This document shows positions 9,415 through 18,033 of a stretch of 64,000 nucleotides of DNA, one piece after another. Numbering within the stretch: position 1 is the first letter of the stretch; each line of letters begins with the position of its first letter. The DNA is from a virus, in IMG/VR virus record IMGVR_UViG_3300027747_003534, positions 97,521-161,520 of that record; one strand, 5' to 3'. The notes under the pieces were generated by a model. It was given only the letters and a program-made list of their open reading frames with translations, had not been told where the DNA came from and ran no database searches. A program made the translations under genes and the position numbers.

Positions 9415-10595
9415 TCAATACTTTCTATATAATCATGAATTTGTTCTTTAATCTCTATAGATGTCATTTCGCCAACATCGGGTTTACTGATTTTAGGTAT
9501 AAAAATACGATATGTATTTTTACATTTTGAACTAATCTGTTCAGAAGCTTTGCGACCAGCTTCATCTTGATCAGTTAGTATTATAAGAGTCATAGCTCCC
9601 GAAGAATCCAAAATAATTTTTTGCCTATCGCTTAATGATGATCCAAACATAGCTACGCTGTTATGAATACCATTTTCCTCCAATCTCCATACATTGCCTG
9701 GGCTTTCAACTATAATAGCTGTAGCTGATTTTTGTATAAATGATTTTGCAAACCAAAAATTATATAAGCAATTTTGACTCTTAAAATTTGAACTATGTTT
9801 CCACTTAGAAAATAACCACCTATTATGTTCTGGTGGACATTCCTGTATATTGTCATGATAAGATGAGCATGAGTTACATTTTTCAAATATGCTTCTACCT
9901 GAACAGCCTATCATATGATGATAGTCGTTATCATAAATTGGCACAACAACCCTGTTATACATTTCCTTATTTGGTTTAGAGCATAGTCCTATATCATATT
10001 TATCTAATATTTCTGCAGAGTAATTGCGGTTAGTATAATAGTTGGCTGGTATAGATAAAGACCTTCTTATTTGTTCTCTGAGTGGTTTTGGTCCATCATT
10101 TTGCGATATCGGTTTATTTGTTAAATAATTGACGGCGCTAGAGAAAAACTGTTTATCTTTTGATGATTTAGATATCTTTATACTATCAAGATCTTTTTTA
10201 AGAAAATTTAGAGCAAAATTTAAAGCTTCATCAAATGAACAAGACTTATCTCCATCTTTAGACCAACCATATTTATTATGAGATAATATTCCTCTAATAA
10301 ATCCTATAATAGAAGACTTGAAAATTTGTTCGCAATTGTGTGTTCTGCATTTCCAATTGCCTCTGTATGTATCTCCCTCTGGATAAAGATTAATAGCAGA
10401 TTTATTATCTCCACCATGTATTGGACATGACATAGTAATCATCTTAGAATTATTTCTATATTCTATTTGAAAAACATCAAGTAGATCACAGACATTATCG
10501 CAAAGATTATCACAAACAACTTTTAATTTAGCCTGGTCTTTAGTCGAACTTGATTTCTTGTTCATTTTCGCTTTGCTCATCAACAATGAATCCAT
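9411..10595 (-). CDS. DNA primase, DnaG type
   Basis: Makes RNA primers on the lagging strand. An N-terminal zinc site is formed by SCPIHGGDNKS and WKCRTHNCEQ. The Toprim domain shows IIVESPGNVWRLEENG (Glu) followed by LTDQDEAGRKASEQI (DxD). A GTG four codons upstream extends the frame, but the ATG used here is preceded by GGTGGAAAG at a plausible distance; ATGs at 10580 and 10565 remain possible. The gene overlaps the helicase gene by about 55 nt, which fits a primase-helicase pair working together. Confidence 0.87.
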   Translation of the reverse strand: MDSLLMSKAKMNKKSSSTKDQAKLKVVCDNLCDNVCDLLDVFQIEYRNNSKMITMSCPIHGGDNKSAINLYPEGDTYRGNWKCRTHNCEQIFKSSIIGFIRGILSHNKYGWSKDGDKSCSFDEALNFALNFLKKDLDSIKISKSSKDKQFFSSAVNYLTNKPISQNDGPKPLREQIRRSLSIPANYYTNRNYSAEILDKYDIGLCSKPNKEMYNRVVVPIYDNDYHHMIGCSGRSIFEKCNSCSSYHDNIQECPPEHNRWLFSKWKHSSNFKSQNCLYNFWFAKSFIQKSATAIIVESPGNVWRLEENGIHNSVAMFGSSLSDRQKIILDSSGAMTLIILTDQDEAGRKASEQISSKCKNTYRIFIPKISKPDVGEMTSIEIKEQIHDYIESIE

Positions 10596-12006
10596 CTTTC
10601 TTTCCACCCTTATTATTAATAATTTCTAACCTAGTACGACCTTCAGTAATTTTTGCACACCAGCCCTTCATATGACAATTAATGTAGTCATTATCATCTA
10701 AACCGCCTCCATGTCTACTAATTAAAGGGACTAGTTTTCTATTACCATTTTCTGGACCATCTTCAGCTATCTCTTCTGGAGTTTTTCTTTTAAATATACT
10801 GAAATTACTACATAGCCAAATAATTCTATCAGAACCACTAGCAGCATCAGTGCTCTCTTTAGTAATTCCATCTCTATTTAGCTGTATAAAAGCAACAATA
10901 GGAACCTTATATCTAACGGCAAAATTATGTAAGCTTGTCATCATAAAGCCTAAGACCTGATACTCTTTAAGGTCCTGGGTCATTCCTGCACTATCCATAA
11001 TCTTTAAGTAGTCATAAAATATAACACAGTCCTTAGCTGTGCCATCATCATGTAGACCAACTTCTTTAACTATCCATCTTCTCATAATTGCTAACTGATC
11101 CTCAAAGGGTTTTCCAGCAATACTCTTATGAAACATTTTAAGTTCTTTAAGTTTATGAACAGATTGTAATATTTTATTCTTTTTGTCAGGAGACTCTGAA
11201 AACTTTCCAGTTTCTATAGTATTGATTTCAATTTCGCTCATCATGGCCAAAGTTCTATTAATATGGTCTTCTTTATTCATTTCGGTATCCATATTAAGAG
11301 TAGGAATACCTAAATTAGCAACATTATATCCTATATTGTCAGACATTAAAGTTTTACCAGTCTTTGGTCGTGCTGCTATAATATTGACGGTTCCTTTTCT
11401 TAAACCTCCACCGATAGACTGATCGTATACTGGAAAGCCTGTTGGTATTCCAACCTGATCTATTTTGTTTTCTTCTAGATTTTTAACATATTCATCCAAA
11501 TTATGGCCGAAGGAAGATGGATTATTATCACCATCATTAAGTAATGAAGTAAAATTAAATATGGTATCTTCTGCTATGCTGAGAATAGAACCTATAGGCT
11601 CACTGCCATTTACATCCAAAATCTTATCTTGAGCTAGTTCTAGTTGTTTTCTTAAAAGTCTGGCTATCTCTAATTTTCTTATTTTTGCTGCAAATTTTCT
11701 AACATTTTCAAGAATAACAGGAAAGTCCATAACAGCTTTTAAATGCTGCAATTCTTCTTTTTTTGTAAGAATATGGGCTAGTCCTAACTCTTCAGCAGTA
11801 GAAAAAATTGTAGCAATATCTATAGAGGGTTTTTGTTCTCTTTCACAAATAGTTTTTAAGCATTTAAATATAACCGTATTACTATCTATAGTAAAAGTAG
11901 TATCTTGAATAATATCAGCCACATCAAGATACGCATCTTCACCATAAGTACAGATACCAGCCAATACTGCTCTTTCAGCAGATGGGTCGCACAATACCAT
12001 TGTCAT
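10540..12006 (-). CDS. dnaB: Replicative DNA helicase, DnaB-like
   Basis: Unwinds the fork. The 488-residue protein has the N-terminal DnaB domain (PSAERAVLAGICTYGEDAY) and a RecA-like C-terminal ATPase with Walker A ARPKTGKTLMSDNIG at about 225, Walker B VIFYDYLKIM, and the sensor region VAFIQLNRDG. The start is set by AGGAG 7 nt upstream and by a TGATG overlap with the preceding gene's stop; the frame is open upstream, but no other start fits. It overlaps the primase gene. Confidence 0.9.
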   Translation of the reverse strand: MTMVLCDPSAERAVLAGICTYGEDAYLDVADIIQDTTFTIDSNTVIFKCLKTICEREQKPSIDIATIFSTAEELGLAHILTKKEELQHLKAVMDFPVILENVRKFAAKIRKLEIARLLRKQLELAQDKILDVNGSEPIGSILSIAEDTIFNFTSLLNDGDNNPSSFGHNLDEYVKNLEENKIDQVGIPTGFPVYDQSIGGGLRKGTVNIIAARPKTGKTLMSDNIGYNVANLGIPTLNMDTEMNKEDHINRTLAMMSEIEINTIETGKFSESPDKKNKILQSVHKLKELKMFHKSIAGKPFEDQLAIMRRWIVKEVGLHDDGTAKDCVIFYDYLKIMDSAGMTQDLKEYQVLGFMMTSLHNFAVRYKVPIVAFIQLNRDGITKESTDAASGSDRIIWLCSNFSIFKRKTPEEIAEDGPENGNRKLVPLISRHGGGLDDNDYINCHMKGWCAKITEGRTRLEIINNKGGKKDGFIVDEQSENEQEIKFD

Positions 12007-12395
12007 CAGCCCGCTCCTGCTGAACATTTATTACATTTATACCTATCAACGCCTTCTGTTATTAAAACAGGATTTACTTTTTCTTTTTTGCCACAAACTC
12101 TACATATAGTATTTACCAATTCAAAAGGCCTAGCTCTTGGAACAGGGGGAAGAACAGATAGTTTCTTATCTATAGCTATATCTTCTTTGTGCATTCTGGC
12201 TTCTGTCATGCTATCGAATTTATTTTCTCTTGTTGGCTTACTTTTAGTTTGTGTCTGAGTATTCTTTTTGGCCTTAGGTTTTTTGGTTGACTTAGTCTCT
12301 TTATTCTGTTTGTCCTCTTCAGTTTGGGGGAGCATGGACTGAAGCATAATAATCATTTGTTGAATTTGTTGTGGGTCTAAATTAATATTATCCAT
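12006..12395 (-). CDS. Zinc-ribbon protein, unknown function
   Basis: A 129-residue protein with a Lys/Thr/Gln-rich low-complexity middle (about 20-60) and a C-terminal CxxC...CxxC (CRVCGK and CNKC) likely binding zinc. It is translationally coupled to dnaB through TGATG. The position beside the helicase suggests a loader or adaptor, but no loader family was recognised. Confidence 0.65.
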   Translation of the reverse strand: MDNINLDPQQIQQMIIMLQSMLPQTEEDKQNKETKSTKKPKAKKNTQTQTKSKPTRENKFDSMTEARMHKEDIAIDKKLSVLPPVPRARPFELVNTICRVCGKKEKVNPVLITEGVDRYKCNKCSAGAG

Positions 12396-12879
12396 TTTTT
12401 GTTGCCAGTTTAATTTTTTGAATAGAAATAAGTATATCTGATAGATTTTTGATAGAATTCGCTAAATATGATAATCTGTCTGTTCGCTGTTTGGAATAAA
12501 TTTTTATTTTATTTATAGCTTGAGCCTTTTCATTATTCTTAATAGCTTGGAGAGATTTCTCCACATATCCGTATCCTTTATAATTATTTATTTCATCTGC
12601 TATAACCATTTTAATTGTTTCATCAGCCCAATTATTTCTAGCTATTTCTCTGTTTATGGTGCGTTGTATATAAAAAGAAAACTGAGCTAATCTATAAGAT
12701 ATTTGAGAACAATCTTCTGGTGTTATTCTCTCTAGCTCTGTTCTATCCATAGTAAGATAATTATTTAGCTCTTGCTCTGGCATACCAGCGTTATTATATT
12801 TAGGTATACCAAGACCCTTTTCATATTCATCTAGAATATTATCCCAATCTTGTAATTCTTCTTTAGCCGTTTTGTTCAT
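12388..12879 (-). CDS. Helical protein, possible recombination mediator
   Basis: A 163-residue, mostly helical, charged protein. The order of helices (SYRLAQFSFYIQRTINREI, then a K/E region, then RTDRLSYLANSIKNLSDIL) recalls T4 UvsY-type recombination mediators, and RecA lies two genes upstream. The resemblance is only in architecture; I cannot show homology. GGGAG with 8 nt spacing defines the ATG. Confidence 0.6.
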   Translation of the reverse strand: MNKTAKEELQDWDNILDEYEKGLGIPKYNNAGMPEQELNNYLTMDRTELERITPEDCSQISYRLAQFSFYIQRTINREIARNNWADETIKMVIADEINNYKGYGYVEKSLQAIKNNEKAQAINKIKIYSKQRTDRLSYLANSIKNLSDILISIQKIKLATKNG

Positions 12880-13279
12880 TTATTAATCTCCCAATCCATT
12901 GATTTTCATTTTCATCAAACGGTAATGCTATAAATTTAATCTGATTAATTTCACACCACTCTATTTTTTCGCGATCTCTTTTTTGTGATCTTATAAAACC
13001 TAAAGTATTATGATGATAAAAAGGAACAAACTTATAGTGCTGTTCTCCGTGAACTTCTATGCACGTTTGAATTAATGGCAAGTAAAAATCTAAAAATAAT
13101 GTTTCATTTTTCCTAATTAAAATTGGTATTTCCTCTAATAATTGCAAAGTTGGAAAACACGATATCAGTGCTGAGCGAGCTTTTAGATGCAAATTAGACT
13201 TGTTAGCAATCTTGCCTTTAGCCATATTCCCAGTAAGCTGCCATTGAGATATGTTTCCATCTAGATCTCTCACTATCAT
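12863..13279 (-). CDS. Vsr-like / EDxHD-type nuclease
   Basis: A 138-residue protein with the look of a Vsr-like restriction-fold endonuclease: LFLDFYLPLIQTCIEVHGEQ holds Asp and Glu-x-x-Gly-Glu-Gln-His, followed by RSQKRDREKIEWCEINQI and a final strand IKFIALPF. Related phage enzymes act in repair, recombination or homing. It overlaps recA at its start (ATGA) and the next gene at its end, so it belongs to the recombination operon rather than being a free insertion. Confidence 0.65.
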   Translation of the reverse strand: MIVRDLDGNISQWQLTGNMAKGKIANKSNLHLKARSALISCFPTLQLLEEIPILIRKNETLFLDFYLPLIQTCIEVHGEQHYKFVPFYHHNTLGFIRSQKRDREKIEWCEINQIKFIALPFDENENQWIGRLINEQNG

Positions 13280-14298
13280 CCTTTGATCCCCATCATTTCC
13301 TTAACTTTAATCCACAGGTTTTCGTATATCTCAGGATTGTCAACAAGATATTGACGAACCTTTTCTGTTCCTTGAAATTTTGGTTTTGACTCAACCGTGG
13401 TTATGGTGTACCAAGCCCCTGCTTTATGTATTAGTCCCAAGTCTGAAGCTAGTGTAACCAGTTCTGTTTGTTTGTCAATACCCTGACCATATCTTATATA
13501 GCTTGTGATAGTACCACCCGGTGGTCCGAGAGCCGAGCATTGTACTTGCCATTGAATTTCTTGACCTATTTGTTGACCATCTTCTGCTGATCCAACTTTC
13601 CATGCTTTATGAAATTGTGCTTTTAGCTTAATATCCGTCTGATAAGCAATAGCTTGTCCACTCTTTTCTTTCCACTCACTATGACCCAGCCCTGGGTTAC
13701 CCATAAGATGAGTAATTCCAATTACGATATTTCTATTGACAGGTATAACATTAGCCACTTTTCTGCAAAACTTAGCTAATAATTTAGCACCATCTGCTCG
13801 TTGCATTTTATCCATATCGCTTGTTATTTCAGCTTCTGTACATAATGCAGAATAGGAGTCTATTATTAGTATTGATCCTGGAATTTCATTAATAATTCTT
13901 TCTCCAATTTGAAGGTATTCTTCAGCGTGTAATATTTTACCCTGTTTTGACCCTATGACATTAAATCGTGTCAAATCAAGGCCAGGAATACCCTCCAGAT
14001 CTCGTTTTTTCAGACGCCCTTCGATGTTTAAGTAATATACCTGACGCCCTTCCGAAAAAGAACTATGAGCGTATTCTTTTTTTTGTCCAGTAGCACAAAA
14101 ATCTAGAGAAGTAGTAGTTTTCCCACATTTTGGTTGACCGGTTAAAATTACAAAACTGCCTTCAGGAATACCTCCATTCAAAACAATATCTAGAGAAGGA
14201 CTTATTGGTATGGTAATTAATTTTTTATCTACAATAGAATTACCATTCAGTATAATATCATCTCCGAATTTTTTTTCTACGTCATCCTTTAAGCTCAT
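13276..14298 (-). CDS. recA: RecA-family recombinase
   Basis: Promotes strand exchange in recombination and recombination-dependent replication. The 340-residue protein shows Walker A GQPKCGKTTTSLDF (about 54-67), Walker B ILIIDSYSAL and VIGITHLMGNPG. It is closer in size to RecA/UvsX than to RadA and has no zinc finger or Lon domain. TAATG coupling links it to the upstream gene. Confidence 0.88.
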   Translation of the reverse strand: MSLKDDVEKKFGDDIILNGNSIVDKKLITIPISPSLDIVLNGGIPEGSFVILTGQPKCGKTTTSLDFCATGQKKEYAHSSFSEGRQVYYLNIEGRLKKRDLEGIPGLDLTRFNVIGSKQGKILHAEEYLQIGERIINEIPGSILIIDSYSALCTEAEITSDMDKMQRADGAKLLAKFCRKVANVIPVNRNIVIGITHLMGNPGLGHSEWKEKSGQAIAYQTDIKLKAQFHKAWKVGSAEDGQQIGQEIQWQVQCSALGPPGGTITSYIRYGQGIDKQTELVTLASDLGLIHKAGAWYTITTVESKPKFQGTEKVRQYLVDNPEIYENLWIKVKEMMGIKG

Positions 14299-14714
14299 TA
14301 TTCTAGATCCTTTAGTTTGGAAATAATGTTATTATTATTTTGAGAGGCGCCAAATTTAACTTGAGTATTTCGTTCAATTTGTAGAGTAATTTTTTTATTC
14401 TCTGAAGCTATAAGAGCCTCCTGCTGTTCTATGATAGCTGGTAGGTGGGGTGCTCGCAAAGAATATATTCTTCTTCCCGCGTCTGTGCCTAGAGCCTTTA
14501 CTATTGCTTTAGAGCTATACTTTTTAAGAAGCTTATGTGCTGAACCTATTTGATTACTATAAAATGATGCCCATTTTTTTTCTATCCAAAATCTATAATG
14601 CAAATCTTCTTTTTGCGATAAGGCTTTTCTTTCACAAATAATCTCTGTTATAAACTGAGCTGCCGATACTGGTTTATCATTAGAGTATCGAGATAGATAA
14701 GTATCATTTTTCAT
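14298..14714 (-). CDS. Hypothetical protein in recombination operon
   Basis: A 138-residue basic protein; no family recognised. Aromatic-rich HYRFWIEKKWASFYSNQ is followed by a helical KLLKKYSSKAIVKAL segment and a glutamine/asparagine-rich tail. Its stop overlaps the recA start (TAATG), which implies tight co-translation with recA. Confidence 0.6.
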   Translation of the reverse strand: MKNDTYLSRYSNDKPVSAAQFITEIICERKALSQKEDLHYRFWIEKKWASFYSNQIGSAHKLLKKYSSKAIVKALGTDAGRRIYSLRAPHLPAIIEQQEALIASENKKITLQIERNTQVKFGASQNNNNIISKLKDLE

Positions 14715-15126
14715 TTTGTTTATTTGAGTGAATAATCCTGCAAGATTCTTCCAAAGTGCTATGAAATTTATTTAAAAAATTATCTACATGAGATTTATAA
14801 TCACTATTTATATCTAAAGGTATATGATAAAATTTTTCTATTATATCAACTATAGATAATAATTGTCTTTGTTCGCCGATTTGAGATACTTCGGCTTTAA
14901 CTGTAAAAATTAGCTCATTTGGGAAACCAGTTAAATTCTTTTTCTGAATAATATCGGGATGGTCTTCAGATAAATCAACATATGGATCAGTAATTTCCTC
15001 TAATTTTTTGTTTTTTTCATCTTTTTCATTTTCCAAACTAGCTAATATCTTTGTTTGTATTTTATCTAGAATTTCTTTTTCTTCTTCAGATAATTCATTT
15101 ACAACACTTTGAAAAAAATCTGTCAT
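14704..15126 (-). CDS. Acidic hypothetical protein
   Basis: A 140-residue acidic protein with a glutamate/lysine-rich helical first third (likely coiled coil) and a predicted alpha/beta C-terminal part. No family recognised. It overlaps the next gene by 11 nt and lies in the replication/recombination operon. Confidence 0.6.
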   Translation of the reverse strand: MTDFFQSVVNELSEEEKEILDKIQTKILASLENEKDEKNKKLEEITDPYVDLSEDHPDIIQKKNLTGFPNELIFTVKAEVSQIGEQRQLLSIVDIIEKFYHIPLDINSDYKSHVDNFLNKFHSTLEESCRIIHSNKQNEK

Positions 15127-15128
15127 AA

Positions 15129-15470
15129 TTATTTGCTATATGGTCTATAGATTCCTGTTTGCGTTTTAGTTGTTGATGTTATATTTTTTTTAAGATCGTC
15201 ATTTAGTTGAGATGCTTCCTTGGTCATTACTGCCACATTACGAGTTTTATTAGAAGTTTCGGTGATCATTAAATTTTTAGACCGAGAACCATTTACCGGA
15301 GAGGTTTTTGTTTTCAAGCCCTTTTCAGCAATTTTATTATTTTGTTCTGTTATAGTATTTGTGATTTGTGTTTTACTTAGTTTTGTTTCTGATACTATAT
15401 AATCAATATCATGTCCTTCGCTATTTAACCATAGGATAGCGTATTTCTGCATTTTATTAATTCTTGCCAT
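15129..15470 (-). CDS. Small HTH-like protein
   Basis: A 113-residue basic protein. Residues about 6-35 (MQKYAILWLNSEGHDIDYI, then ETKLSKTQI) resemble a helix-turn-helix, so DNA binding is plausible. The rest is Ser/Thr/Lys-rich and probably disordered. Its start shares TAATG with the preceding gene's stop. Confidence 0.55.
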   Translation of the reverse strand: MARINKMQKYAILWLNSEGHDIDYIVSETKLSKTQITNTITEQNNKIAEKGLKTKTSPVNGSRSKNLMITETSNKTRNVAVMTKEASQLNDDLKKNITSTTKTQTGIYRPYSK

Positions 15471-15862
15471 TATTCATGTTCCCTTTCTGCATTAATTAGC
15501 AGTGAAATATTTTTTGTATTAAGAAATTCTACATACATATTAAAAACCTTTTGTCCTACCTCTTTAAATTTATCATTAGATCTGCATATTCTATTTAAAA
15601 AAGTATGTGTCTTTTCCTGACCATAAATTGATATTGGATTATAAAATTTCCCATTATTTCCAAGTCTTATGGTATATTTAATTGAACCATTTTTTCTTAT
15701 TATTTTTTTTGCTAGGACAGTATTATTTTCTTCTTTGGATCTCGCTTTATTTGCTTCATCAATAAAAGATTCTGTGCCTATCAATGTATATAATTCTGTT
15801 ATTTCTTCAATATTGTCTTTTTTAGTAAATAAACTACTAGGCTTAAAAATAAAATTATCCAT
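15470..15862 (-). CDS. Hypothetical protein
   Basis: A 130-residue protein without recognised domains. The frame is open 10 codons further upstream, but AAGGA with 8 nt spacing precedes this ATG and the longer form would overlap the upstream gene. A KKIIRKNGSIKYTIRLGNNG segment looks like a beta hairpin. Confidence 0.55.
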   Translation of the reverse strand: MDNFIFKPSSLFTKKDNIEEITELYTLIGTESFIDEANKARSKEENNTVLAKKIIRKNGSIKYTIRLGNNGKFYNPISIYGQEKTHTFLNRICRSNDKFKEVGQKVFNMYVEFLNTKNISLLINAEREHE

Positions 15863-15879
15863 TGTATAATTCCTTATGT

Positions 15880-16233
15880 TTATCCATTCCATTTGTATTT
15901 AATTTTTGGTTTTTTTATTCTAGACATACCTTTTGGTAATTGTTTATTAGAGACTTCTTCTTTATAGCTATTATGTTTTTTTTCTAATTCTGTTTTATGA
16001 TCTTCACTCAATCTGTCTCTATTTCTATTTGCTAAATCACCTATTGTTTTAAGTTCACTATCATTTTTTTTGATAGATGTGCTAAGGGTTGATACGTCTT
16101 CAATATATAGCCTATAAGTATTTTTATTCTTCTTGCAATACTCACATGAGGCATTTTCTACATAGTCTTTGATACTACAAAAAATTTCAAATTTAGTTTG
16201 ACATTTATTACAAAAATATGAATAAGTAGGCAT
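15880..16233 (-). CDS. FmdB-like zinc-ribbon protein
   Basis: The first 50 residues follow the FmdB/CxxC zinc-ribbon family: MPTYSYFCNKCQTKFEIF then CEYCKK. Proteins of this type occur in bacteria and many phages, usually of unknown function. The C-terminal half is charged and ends in a basic cluster. It lies 3 nt downstream of the HNH gene. Confidence 0.7.
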   Translation of the reverse strand: MPTYSYFCNKCQTKFEIFCSIKDYVENASCEYCKKNKNTYRLYIEDVSTLSTSIKKNDSELKTIGDLANRNRDRLSEDHKTELEKKHNSYKEEVSNKQLPKGMSRIKKPKIKYKWNG

Positions 16234-16236
16234 GTT

Positions 16237-16818
16237 TTATATATAGGATTCTGGTAAATAAACAGCCCACTCTGTAGGGATGTCGCTTCTTATATTAAGG
16301 AGCTGGTTGGTGATCGGCAAGTATTTTGGACACTTATTGGGCGCCGTAGGCATATTTTTTAAAGGCATGTTAGCCTGTTTTGGAGTTCTATTACCTTTTC
16401 TCCTGTTACATACTACACATGCTGTTACTATATTTGTCCAACAAGTAGGAGATCCCATCTGTTGTGTCCAAACAGATTTGGGAATAACATGATCGTATGT
16501 TAATTCATTGATATGTTTTTTTATGCCACAATATTGACAGCTATAATTATCTCTTATAAAAAGATTTTTCCTACAAAAATTTACTTTTTGATTGTTATTC
16601 CTAAAATATCTAGCGGTTTTAGCAACTGCTGGTATTGGAATTTTTTTATTATTGGTACCACAAATATAATCATCTTTATAAAAGTCTATAATTTCCATGC
16701 CAGTCTTTGGATTTTCAGCATACCTGAAAGACCATACCAAAGCTCTTTTCCAACTAATTATACCTAATGGACTATAATCAGCATTAAGTACAAGACATTT
16801 ACTGTTTTGTTGTTTCAT
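16237..16818 (-). CDS. HNH endonuclease
   Basis: A 193-residue HNH nuclease. The N-terminal VLNADYSPLGIISWKRAL and the core YSCQYCGIKKHINELTYDHV, then NIVTACVVCNRRKGNRTP give the His, Asn and paired zinc cysteines of the McrA-like HNH group, common in phages and bacteria. It overlaps phoH by 20 nt and is embedded in the operon. Confidence 0.85.
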   Translation of the reverse strand: MKQQNSKCLVLNADYSPLGIISWKRALVWSFRYAENPKTGMEIIDFYKDDYICGTNNKKIPIPAVAKTARYFRNNNQKVNFCRKNLFIRDNYSCQYCGIKKHINELTYDHVIPKSVWTQQMGSPTCWTNIVTACVVCNRRKGNRTPKQANMPLKNMPTAPNKCPKYLPITNQLLNIRSDIPTEWAVYLPESYI

Positions 16819-17533
16819 TTTCGTAGGCGTCTAAACGAACAAGAATTTTTGCTATGATTGGATTTCTTACAATATCTGAAAATTGAAGTCTGGCAACTGC
16901 TATGCCTTCTATAGTCTCTAACTGTTCTATCATCTCTAAAAATCCTCCTTGGAGATGTCTTTGTAGATCAGACTGACCAATATCGCCTGTTAGAACCATT
17001 TTGCTATCTTTGCCTAGTCTTGTTATTAACATTTTAAGTTGTTCATAAGAAGCATTTTGACATTCATCAGCAACAATAAAACAGTTGTTAAAATTTCTAC
17101 CTCTCATTAATCCAAGTGGAACAATTTCTATTTTGTTATTTAGTTTAAGAGAAGTATATTGAGCTGTTGAGATAAAATGATTTACTTCATCTAGTATGGG
17201 CAGTAAATATGGATGTATTTTTTCTTCTGCTGTTCCTGGTAAATATCCTATCTTTTCTCCACTCTCAACTATTGGTCTTGTGATAATAATTTTTTTAACT
17301 TTGTCATCTAGTAAATATTCTAAAGCTAAACCAATAGCACAGTGCGTTTTGCCGCTACCAGCTGCTCCTTGACAAAATGTTATATGATTTTCAGCTATGC
17401 TTCTAATGTATTCTTTTTGATTTTCACTTCTTGGCTTTAATCTATTCCTATAAGCCGCTCCTTGTTGCACAATCTCATTAGTAGCATCAACAACCCTAGG
17501 TCTTTTAGATGACCTTTTATTATTTTTTTTCAA
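16799..17533 (-). CDS. phoH: PhoH-like ATPase
   Basis: A 244-residue PhoH family protein: Walker A QGAAGSGKTHCAIGLALEYL (about 56-75), RPIVESGEKIGYLPG, and FIVADECQNASYEQLK (Walker B). Phages often carry it; its role (an ATPase linked to RNA or phosphate stress) is not settled. The start is a TTG: AAGGG sits 7 nt upstream and no Met codon occurs before the conserved region. A GTGTATTAT promoter-like element lies 43 nt upstream. Confidence 0.88.
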   Translation of the reverse strand: MKKNNKRSSKRPRVVDATNEIVQQGAAYRNRLKPRSENQKEYIRSIAENHITFCQGAAGSGKTHCAIGLALEYLLDDKVKKIIITRPIVESGEKIGYLPGTAEEKIHPYLLPILDEVNHFISTAQYTSLKLNNKIEIVPLGLMRGRNFNNCFIVADECQNASYEQLKMLITRLGKDSKMVLTGDIGQSDLQRHLQGGFLEMIEQLETIEGIAVARLQFSDIVRNPIIAKILVRLDAYENETTKQ

Positions 17534-17576
17534 GAGTGAGCCCTTATTAATAGATGTAAAATAACTCTTGTTCCTT

Positions 17577-17586
17577 ATAATACACC
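17577..17586 (-). promoter_or_regulatory. GGTGTATTAT element upstream of phoH
   Basis: The minus strand reads GGTGTATTAT 43 nt before the phoH start. It matches a recurring element found before several other operons (20711, 30752, 33380, 35839, 49539). TATTAT would be the -10 box; no TTGACA-like -35 is present. Confidence 0.5.
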
Positions 17587-17607
17587 ATATAAAAATAAAT
17601 GATAATC

Positions 17608-18033
17608 TTAACTCACTCCGGTAGAACCAAAACCACCATTACCTCTTTCCGTATCTGTTAAGTTGTCATTTTCTGAAAAAGACATATTATAATGTGCTTC
17701 AATAATTAATTGAGCTATTCTGTCTCCTTGATTAACTACAAAATCATTGTGTTTGTCTGTATTAAAAAGAATAACCCCAATCTCTCCTCTATAAGAGCTG
17801 TCTATAACTCCAGCTAAGACATCAATACCATTTTTAAAAGCTAGTCCGGATCGTGGCGCAATTCTACCATAATAATTTTTTGGAATTTCGATACTAATTC
17901 CTGTTTTTATTAAAGCCCTTGATAGTGGAGCTATAACAACAGATTCAATGGAGCATAAGTCCGCACCAGCATCAGTTTCATTAGCTCTAAAGGGTATCTT
18001 GGCTGCTTCATTTAGTTTTTTAATTTTAATCAC
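17608..18033 (-). CDS. dut: dUTPase
   Basis: Hydrolyses dUTP to dUMP and PPi, keeping uracil out of DNA and feeding dTMP synthesis. All five trimeric dUTPase motifs are present in 141 residues: DAGADLCS, RIAPRSGLAFKNGID, GVIDSSYRGEIGVILFN, GDRIAQLIIE and RGNGGFGSTG. It starts with GTG directly after the ribonucleotide reductase stop, with GAGG as ribosome binding site. Confidence 0.95.
   Translation of the reverse strand: MIKIKKLNEAAKIPFRANETDAGADLCSIESVVIAPLSRALIKTGISIEIPKNYYGRIAPRSGLAFKNGIDVLAGVIDSSYRGEIGVILFNTDKHNDFVVNQGDRIAQLIIEAHYNMSFSENDNLTDTERGNGGFGSTGVS

Noticed and set aside
10595-10607. GTG start for the primase four codons upstream
   Set aside because: No ribosome binding site fits it, while the ATG at 10595 has a plausible G-rich sequence at a usual distance; the choice is still tentative.
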